Below, one piece after another: positions 57,241 through 64,000 of a stretch of 64,000 nt of DNA. Each line of letters begins with the position of its first letter. Position 1 is the first letter of the stretch. The position numbers were made by a program, and so were the translations under genes. The stretch is from NCBI GenBank assembly GCA_030522415.1, contig CM060125.1:28594667-28658666 (forward strand), read 5' to 3'. Source of the DNA: Channallabes apus (taxonomy: Eukaryota > Chordata > Actinopteri > Siluriformes > Clariidae). The notes under the pieces are model-generated. The model was not told the origin of the DNA. It saw nothing but the letters and a program-made list of their open reading frames with translations, and made no database searches.

Positions 57241-59021
57241 TCACTATGGAATGGGAATATGTGACGGTAAAAAAGCTTGGAGTGTGGGTCAATTAGATTA
57301 CTAAAAAAGGGGGCGGGGTGCCAATGTACCAAGCGCTTCATTATTACAACATGCACTTGAAGGTGTATTCTTTATAAAAAACAGGAGATGTAATCAGAAA
57401 TATTCTTGGCCCAAAGTTTTACAATTGGTGCCGCCTTAATTGTGACCTAGAAACACCGTACTATAAAATGTGATAGAATCTGTAATAGCCATTATTTGCT
57501 TTGGGAGCTTGTTGTGATCTTGATGGTCATACGACTGTGACAATGTCTACATGTTCATGTAAGTTTACACTGAGGTACAGTATAAATAAAGCTACATACC
57601 GAGTCTGGCGGTCTGCTGCTCGGCCACTATGGGTGGGTGTATGGGGGAGAAAAGGGTTCGAGGTGGTAACCAGCTTGGCACGGGCCTATGACGCAGTTTT
57701 ACATCCTAGTAGCTGGGGTACTGGGACAGGAGGCGCTGGAACCGGGGGATGGGGGTACCAACAGTAGCTGGAATAAAAGTGAACAAAAAATTAAAAAGCC
57801 TTCATGTCACCACTTTAATAGATAAGCCCAATTGAAAGAAAAACTTCTGAATAAAAATCTAATAGTTACATTTTGCATGAACTTTTCTGTCCATAGTTAT
57901 AAAGTTATAGTTATATCATTACTACTATTTATACTACATATACATTAACCTAATATTGGTATATTATTATTACAGCATTGTAATACATTTTATAGCCATT
58001 TTTATTTCAAGCTAATACTACGTCATACTTCAGAGACATAAAATTTTCTCATTGTGTTGACAGATAACATTGATAAAATCCTGCCTATGCAAATACTGTC
58101 CACTCTAATGGGACAAACAAACAAAAGCAAATATAAAACAAGCACCTGCGCCATGGCCACCCGGGAGCACCACATGACCTGTGTATTTTGAGTATTGTAA
58201 GAGCCATATCATGTTATGTAAGACGAATCTACAGAATTTGTTGTTGTGTTTATTTTATTTGTTTTAATTCATTTCATTCTACTTTATTCTATTCATTAGT
58301 TATGAATTAAGCATTAAGTTTATTACATAAGCCATAAGCTCTGAATGTGTTAGTTAAGCATCCATTTTGACAATCGTCAGTTGGTCTGTGATGTCATTCC
58401 ACTATGACATGTATTTGTATGACTATCGCATGATAGAAAGCTCAGTTTAGATGCGGAAGGCTACGGAAACACAAGCTTTTGACCGTGAGCTAAACGCAAT
58501 GAGATAGATATAACAAAGCTGTTGTTATAAGGTAACATTGAACCATTCGATACAGCAACAGGTGTTGTAACCACAGTGGATTTACTCAAGACGACTGCAT
58601 GAAGTGTTGAATCTTTGCTGCTGAAAATCAAATACCAAGACAAAGAAATCATCGGACTTCCGTTCTTGTGAGTAAATGATCAAACCAAAGCTACGCGTCA
58701 AAACTAGTGAAATAACATGACCGCATCTACAAGTATGTTAAGACCTCCAAAAAGGCCTGGATGCTGATGTCACTCAATTTAACGTCACCCAGAAAGTTAT
58801 TAGTCACTTTTCGGCTTACATTTAAGGCATCACCATAGCTGAACTGTTTGAGATATCAAAAATCCCTTAGGAATTTGGCATCGTCAATGTTTTGAGATCA
58901 AATGGAGACCAGTTTGATGATGATCATATAGTATATCAAAATCCATTCCGTGCGTTTTGCAAACAACCCAAAATACCCGACTTCCTGTTGGGTTGTATAT
59001 TGGGGACTCAATGGAATCTAA
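57241..59021. other. Intergenic upstream of the fucosyltransferase; GC-rich island
   Basis: 57600-57770 is unusually G-rich (GGGTGGGTGTATGGGGGAG, GGCGCTGGAACCGGGGGATG) and gives an 88-codon frame that looks like composition, not protein. AATAAA at 57585-57590 precedes it. 58440-58700 is a complex stretch without a recognised feature. No gene was called. Confidence 0.35.
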
Positions 59022-59624
59022 TGGCGCTTTTCCACTGCATAGTACGGCACGACACGGTTCAGTTCAACACACTTCTGGGGGGTTTTCCACTGGGAACAGT
59101 ACCTGGTACCTGGTCCTTTTTTTAGTACCACCTCAGCCGAGGTTCGAAGCGCACCGAACCGTTACCAAAACGTGACGTGTAAACTCTGCTGGTCACGGAT
59201 TGGCCGGAGAAAATCGTCATTACTGCGTCACCGAACTTGCGACACGAGACACAACAGAACCGCTATATTTAGAACAGCCAGAGAAGGATCGGACGCACCT
59301 TTTTGTATTAACCAAAAATTTTCTTTGGCTGCCATCAGCCTCTTTTGAAACAAACTCCTTCGTCTCGCTGTTAAAAACATCCACATGCCGAGAATGAAGA
59401 ACACCATGCCGTCGATATGCTCCATTGTTGTGTGTTTGTTTGTGGCGAGTTTACGATGACGTCACGGCAGTAGTGGCGCCGCGACTAAACGACACGTGAG
59501 TAATCCCGCCCAATCTAAAGCGTTACTAAACTGCAGTGGAAGCGCAAACCGAGCCGAACTGAGCCGAACCGAAATGAGTTGAACTGAACCGTGTTGTGCC
59601 GTACTATACAGTGGAAAAGAGGCA
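59022..59624 (-). mobile_element. Complete PIF/Harbinger-like element just upstream of the fucosyltransferase
   Basis: The left end TGGCGCTTTTCCACTGCATA and the right end TACAGTGGAAAAGAGGCA are inverted and flanked by TAA on both sides (59019-59021 and 59625-59627), fitting TWA target choice. A second short inverted stretch (GGTTTTCCACTGGGAACAGT) lies inside. The minus strand carries a 65-codon frame (59228-59425) starting MEHIDGMVFFILGMWMF, then TARRRSLFQKR. Its hydrophobic N-terminus plus basic run resembles the N-termini of HARBI1/ALP1-type proteins; the rest of the nuclease is absent. Confidence 0.82.
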
Positions 59625-59821
59625 TAAAATGAGTACCAGGTTTTACATGTGTACATGCAAGTGTATATGAGATATGCGGAAAAATCTCCAGTGAAGGAGC
59701 ATGTTAAGACCTTCAACACCGCCCCCCCCCCCAAGTTCAAAGTGCTCTGCTGTAAATGAATGTAAAATGTTTTATAATAACTACTATCTGTTATTTATTT
59801 TTCTTTTTCCAGGTATTTGTG

Positions 59822-60955
59822 ATGATGATTTACACATCGAAATATCAACAGCTTTGCCTGGTAATCACATGTTGGCTCGGAGGAATCTTCTCTTGCTTGT
59901 TATTTTTTCAGTATTCCTCATCAACATGTGCACCTGATTTTCCTCCTTTTAAGTCTGACTTTAACAAGGATCTGCACATCTCTAAACCTGTTACTACAAC
60001 ATCAGTTCAGACGGAGAAGCCTCCCGAGCCGGAAAGACCAATTCTGCTGCTGTGGTTCTGGCCTGAAAACTACAGGTGGGACTTTGGTGACTGTAAAAAA
60101 ATATACAACATCGATGGCTGTCATTTAACCGATGACAGAAACCTTTACAACGAAGCGGATGCAGTTCTGATTTTCCACAAAGCCATCAGCTGGGATTTGT
60201 CGAACCTTCCACCATCTCCTCGTCCCGATTTTCAAAGATGGATCTGGCTCCATGTAGAATCACCGACCAACACGCCAAGGATACCAGGTATCAAGAACCT
60301 CTTTAACCTCACGTTAAGCTACAGGCGTGATGCAGACATTTCTGTGAGGTATCCACTCACTGTCAGCAAAAAGCCAAATGAGGACTTCGTGATCCCAAAG
60401 AAGGACAAACTCCTCTGCTGGTTCGTGTCCAACATGGCCACACATACAGGAGTAGGGACCAGGATGAAGTACTACAACGAGTTAAAGAAGTACATCACTG
60501 TGACTATTTTTGGACGCATGGCTGGGTCACGCTTGAGAGATGAAGACTACTTCCCCACTATGGCTAGCTGTAAGTTCTATCTCGCTTTTGAGAATTCTGT
60601 CCACAAGGATTACATCACGGAGAAAGTGAACGGTCCTCTCGCAGTCGGGACCGTCCCTGTCGTCCTGGGGCCACCGAGACAAAATTATGAGGAATTTTCT
60701 CCAGGTAATTCCTTCATTCATATTGATGACTTCCCTAATGCTGAAGCGCTGGCTAATTATCTGCTTGCGTTAGACAAAGATGATGAAGCTTACAGACACT
60801 ACTTTGATTGGAGAAAACATGTGTCCGCGACTCCGCACCTGACATTTTGGAATCAAGAGTTTATCATATATATCTGTCATGCATGTGAATATATTGGTAG
60901 GCACAAAGAGTATAAAGCTGCACATGACATCTACAAGTGGTATTTTTCAACTTAA
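59822..60955 (+). CDS. Alpha-1,3-fucosyltransferase (GT10, FUT9/FUT4-like)
   Basis: Transfers fucose from GDP-fucose in alpha-1,3 linkage to GlcNAc of lactosamine chains (Lewis x type) in the Golgi. The protein has 377 residues: a short cytosolic tail, a membrane anchor at about 10-30 (LCLVITCWLGGIFSCLLFF), a Pro-rich stem, then the catalytic domain from ILLLWFWPENYRWDFGDC. The acceptor-side box is WLHVESPTNTP, with an N-glycosylation site NLT in FNLTLSYR. The GDP-fucose signature YLAFENSVHKDYITEKV and VGTVPVVLGPP is complete. A CHAC pair and the DIYKWYF end match the family C-terminus. A TTTTTCCAG acceptor at 59804-59812 makes ATG 59822 the likely start; the upstream in-frame ATG at 59756 lies in the intron. 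The coding part is one exon, as in FUT4/9. The length is close to FUT9 (about 359). It is a divergent fish paralogue, so no symbol is given. Confidence 0.95.
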   Translation: MMIYTSKYQQLCLVITCWLGGIFSCLLFFQYSSSTCAPDFPPFKSDFNKDLHISKPVTTTSVQTEKPPEPERPILLLWFWPENYRWDFGDCKKIYNIDGCHLTDDRNLYNEADAVLIFHKAISWDLSNLPPSPRPDFQRWIWLHVESPTNTPRIPGIKNLFNLTLSYRRDADISVRYPLTVSKKPNEDFVIPKKDKLLCWFVSNMATHTGVGTRMKYYNELKKYITVTIFGRMAGSRLRDEDYFPTMASCKFYLAFENSVHKDYITEKVNGPLAVGTVPVVLGPPRQNYEEFSPGNSFIHIDDFPNAEALANYLLALDKDDEAYRHYFDWRKHVSATPHLTFWNQEFIIYICHACEYIGRHKEYKAAHDIYKWYFST

Positions 60956-61316
60956 ACATTTGATATCATTATGACCCTTTAGCACAGATCTTTGATTCCT
61001 TTGTATATATCGGCAATGATTCCTGAATATCACATTAATAACATGCCTTATCCTGATAACTTAAAGTGTCTCTATGAATTATGATAGAACATGCTGTGAT
61101 TTTAATAACATACCTGTCATTACTGCATTCATTTGGTTTAGTGAATGTAAAATATTCCTCATTATCGATACAGTTTTTGTTTACAATTGCTTTATAAAGT
61201 ATTGCATTTGTATATAATCTGAAAACATTACATTTGTGAAAAAAATGTATGTATGACAGTTGCTTTATCATAATGTACAGGTTTTAAAAAAAAAAATATT
61301 GTTTGTTTCCATATAA

Positions 61317-61317
<1 letters not shown>
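60956..61317 (+). other. Fucosyltransferase 3' region
   Basis: AT-rich trailing sequence, presumably 3' UTR. No canonical AATAAA was found before the microsatellite, so the transcript end is unclear. Confidence 0.45.

Positions 61318-61374
<57 letters not shown>
61318..61374. repeat. (TC)n-(TA)n compound microsatellite
   Basis: About 9 TC units and 19 TA units, directly adjoining the left end of Tc1 copy 3. Confidence 0.95.
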
Positions 61375-61376
<2 letters not shown>

Positions 61377-61379
<3 letters not shown>

Positions 61380-62595
61380 TCGTGTGAAAAACTATTTGCC
61401 CCCCTCCTGATTTCTTATTCTTTTGCATGTTTGTCACACAAAATGTTTCTGATCATCAAACACATTTAACTATTAGTCAAAGATAACACAAGTAAACACA
61501 AAATGCAGTTTTTAAATGAGGGGTTTTATTATTTAGGGAGAAAAAAAATCCAAACCTACATGGCCCTGTGTGAAAAAGTAATTGCCCCCTGAACCTAATA
61601 ACTGGTTGGGCCACCCTTAGCAGCAATAACTGCAATCAAGCGTTTGCGATAACTTGCAACGAGTCTTTTACAGCGCTCTGGAGGAATTTTGGCCCACTCA
61701 TCTTTGCAGAATTGTTACCGAACACGCACCTTCCAAAAAGTTCAACTTTTGTCTCGTCGGTCCACAAGGTATTTTCCCAAAAGTCTTGGCAATCATTGAG
61801 ATGTTTTTTTAGCAAAATTGAGACGAGCCTTAATGTTCTTTTTGCTTAAAAGTGGTTTGCGCCTTGGAAATCTGCCATGCAGGCCGTTTGTGCCCAGTCT
61901 CTTTCTTATGGTGGAGTCGTGAACACTGACCTTAATTGAGGCAAGTGAGGCCTGCGGTTCTTTAGATGTTGTCCTGGGGTCTTTTGTGGCCTCTCGGATG
62001 AGTCGTCTCTGCGCTCTTGGGGTAATTTTGGTCGGCCGGCCACTCCTGGGAAGGTTCACCACTGTTCCATGTTTTTGCCATTTGTGGATAATGGCTCTCA
62101 CTGTGGTTCACTGGAGTCCCAAAGCTTTAGAAATGGCTTTATAACCTTTACCAGACTGATAGATCTCAATTACTTTTGTTCTCATTTGTTCCTGAATTTC
62201 TTTGGATCTTGGCATGATGTCTAGCTTTTGAGGTGCTTTTGGTCTACTTCTCTGTGTCAGGTAGCTCCTATTTAAGTGATTTCTTGATTGAAACAGGTGT
62301 GGCAGTAATCAGGCCTGGGGGTGACTACAGAAATTGAACTCAGGTGTGATAAACCACAGTTAAGTTATTTTTTAACAAGGGGGGCAATCACTTTTTCACA
62401 CAGGGCCATGTAGATTTGGAGTTTTTTTTCCTCCCTTAATAACGTAAACCTTCATTTAAAAACTGCATTTTGTGTTCACTTATGTTATCTTTGACTAATA
62501 GTTAACGGTTTTTGATGAGCAGAAACATTTAAGTGTGACAAACATGCAAAAGAACAAGAAATCAGGAAGGGGGCAAATAGTTTCTCACACCACTG
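61377..62595 (-). mobile_element. Tc1 element copy 3, internally deleted
   Basis: The left end CAGTCGTGTGAAAAACTATT and the right end GTTTCTCACACCACTG are flanked by TA-rich DNA. A deletion of about 400 bp near 61717-61722 (GCAGAATTGTTA|CCGAACACGC) removes the second half of the catalytic domain relative to copy 1. Confidence 0.93.
61600..62215 (-). pseudogene. Tc1 transposase, copy 3 (deleted)
   Basis: The start is the ATG complementary to 62213-62215, as in copies 1 and 2. A stop (TGA, from CGA) occurs near 62109 in the first helix-turn-helix. The frame then runs RAIIHKWQKHGTVVNLPRSG to NIKARLNFAKKTSQ. An extra T near 61805 shifts the frame, and the 400-bp deletion removes the NDPKHT and NPIE catalytic boxes. 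It cannot be active. Confidence 0.9.
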
Positions 62596-63826
62596 TATAA
62601 AGTTATTAACATAAAACAGTGCAACATTTGCTGGAAATAAAGATAAATTGTTACATTATAAAAACTATAAATATATTTCAATAATTAATGCAAACTGCAT
62701 TACAGTGCACATCTTTTTTCCTCTTTTTAGATTTTTTTGGATACTGAGACTAGCAGGACACACTGTAACAGTACTAACAATGTTGTAAAAGTGGTGATTT
62801 TCATAAGTGTGGTTTTATTAGATAATATGGTTTCTCCATCTCCTTCCTCTTTCAGGACACTAGAGCAGGCCGTTTGTGGATTATGCTGGTCATATACTTT
62901 ACTTTGACTTTTCCTCTACCAGTATGGAGGGGAAAGTATCTCCCTGTGTTGTCATGGGCCAGATTGGCTATGCTAAATTTCCCCTAGTGGTAAATGAAAG
63001 TGTACACGGTGCTTTGTAAAATGCTGGTAGCATTAATGGGGAATTCTCTAGACCTCACTTGCATGTTATATGGAAAAGCCCTTTAGTTTGTGAGACAGAA
63101 CATAGAGAAGACAGAATGCAAGTGATACACCACCCAATGTCTCTAAAACAGAAGAAAATAAAAATGAGGTATACGCATTAGTGTTTAAGATTTGCAGTCA
63201 AATCGAAAAATAAATAAATAAATAAATTTCATCTGCTTTAATTGAATGATGCTAACAATTAACTTAATAATAATAAATAACATAATTAAAACATACTTAC
63301 AGTATAAATACTAAATGTGTTTGCAACTCAACATACTTTTTAGCCTTGCATGCCATAATAGCTTGACTGCCTTACGCTGTCTTTGCTATCATGTTAATTA
63401 TTTGTAAAAATCATTAAATAGTCGCATGGATAGTATTGATTTTTCTGTTGTGTTGGAAACTGAGACGGAAGGACGCTGCTGTCACTAGAGAAAAAAAGGA
63501 TGTATAAACGTATGAAAATATTTTGTAAAAATGGCATAGAGGTAAATTGTTTAACCAAAAAAAAAAATCTAGGATTTCTTGTGATTATACTGTAACTGTT
63601 TAGATTCCTTATTTTTTTTATTTGCTTCCCTGTCACTGATTGTAAGTGCAAATGATTATTAATTATTTATTTTTTTTTTTTTTTATTTATGCTGCAGTAT
63701 CATAATTGCATGTGTAATCACTGCCCACGACATTGTGTACTTCACTTACTGTACTGTATGTATACACCATCATGGAAGTCGAAGGTAAAAATGTTGAAAA
63801 ATATTGCCATCACATTTTCCATTGCA

Positions 63827-63883
<57 letters not shown>

Positions 63884-64000
63884 TTATTATTTTTTTTTTT
63901 ACACATTTTTTTATGGGTAAAATAAATAACGTGTGAATGATGTTATACTGTAGGTCATGCTGGATATTTGGCTCTCAAACCACTGATCCATATTTTAGCA
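62596..64000. other. Downstream intergenic, nothing recognised
   Basis: AT-rich with (AAAT)n at 63208-63226, T-runs near 63670-63684 and a (TA)n at 63831-63879. No gene was seen to the end of the window. Confidence 0.45.

Noticed and set aside
57501..57767. 88-codon plus-strand gene or LTR
   Set aside because: Composition is driven by a G-rich patch. No terminal TG...CA repeats, primer-binding site or protein match could be seen.
59756..59821. 22 extra N-terminal residues of the fucosyltransferase from the upstream ATG
   Set aside because: The stretch includes a pyrimidine tract and a TTTTTCCAG acceptor, and the extra residues only mimic a membrane segment because they are T-rich. The ATG at 59822 gives a normal type II anchor.

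Overview
The window reads as a piece of a teleost fish nuclear genome, perhaps an ostariophysan such as a catfish, though the species cannot be fixed from sequence alone. The base composition is AT-rich. Introns have GT-AG ends, microsatellites are abundant, and typical fish transposons are dense: Tc1, mariner, hAT, PIF/Harbinger-like, L2, Rex-like and several tRNA-derived SINEs. Two host genes are supported, both on the + strand. Nothing prokaryotic is present.

The first 28-29 kb is the 3' half of a neuregulin-3 gene (nrg3). Five coding exons were assembled by hand: the transmembrane exon at 10173-10275, then 14029-14134, 17029-17147, 22864-23049, and the terminal exon 27789-28314. Their splice phases agree (2, 0, 2, 2), and together they encode 346 residues: a juxtamembrane stub, one membrane segment and the whole cytoplasmic tail. 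The EGF-domain exons lie upstream of base 1. The introns hold an L2 LINE inserted in a mariner copy, two SINE families, a hAT element with a perfect 8-bp target duplication, a ~63-bp minisatellite broken by two transposons, and several complex stretches that look like conserved non-coding elements.

From about 29.5 to 59 kb no host gene is recognised. The region holds decayed retroposons, mariner and Tc1 relics and, at 48893-55600, a four-level nest: a hAT element (8-bp duplication ACTGTAAG) contains a Tc1 copy, which contains a CACTA-like element, which contains a second, opposite Tc1 copy. The CACTA-like element also carries what looks like a spliced terminal exon with its own poly(A) signal.

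At 59822-60955 there is an intact, single-coding-exon alpha-1,3-fucosyltransferase of family GT10 (FUT9/FUT4-like), a Golgi type II membrane enzyme. It lies 197 bp downstream of a PIF/Harbinger-like insertion and 0.4 kb upstream of a third Tc1 copy. The two host genes show no direct functional link: one makes an ErbB4-type ligand precursor, the other decorates glycans. Because Tc1, hAT, SINE and PIF-like families recur across the window, the segment also records successive waves of transposition.
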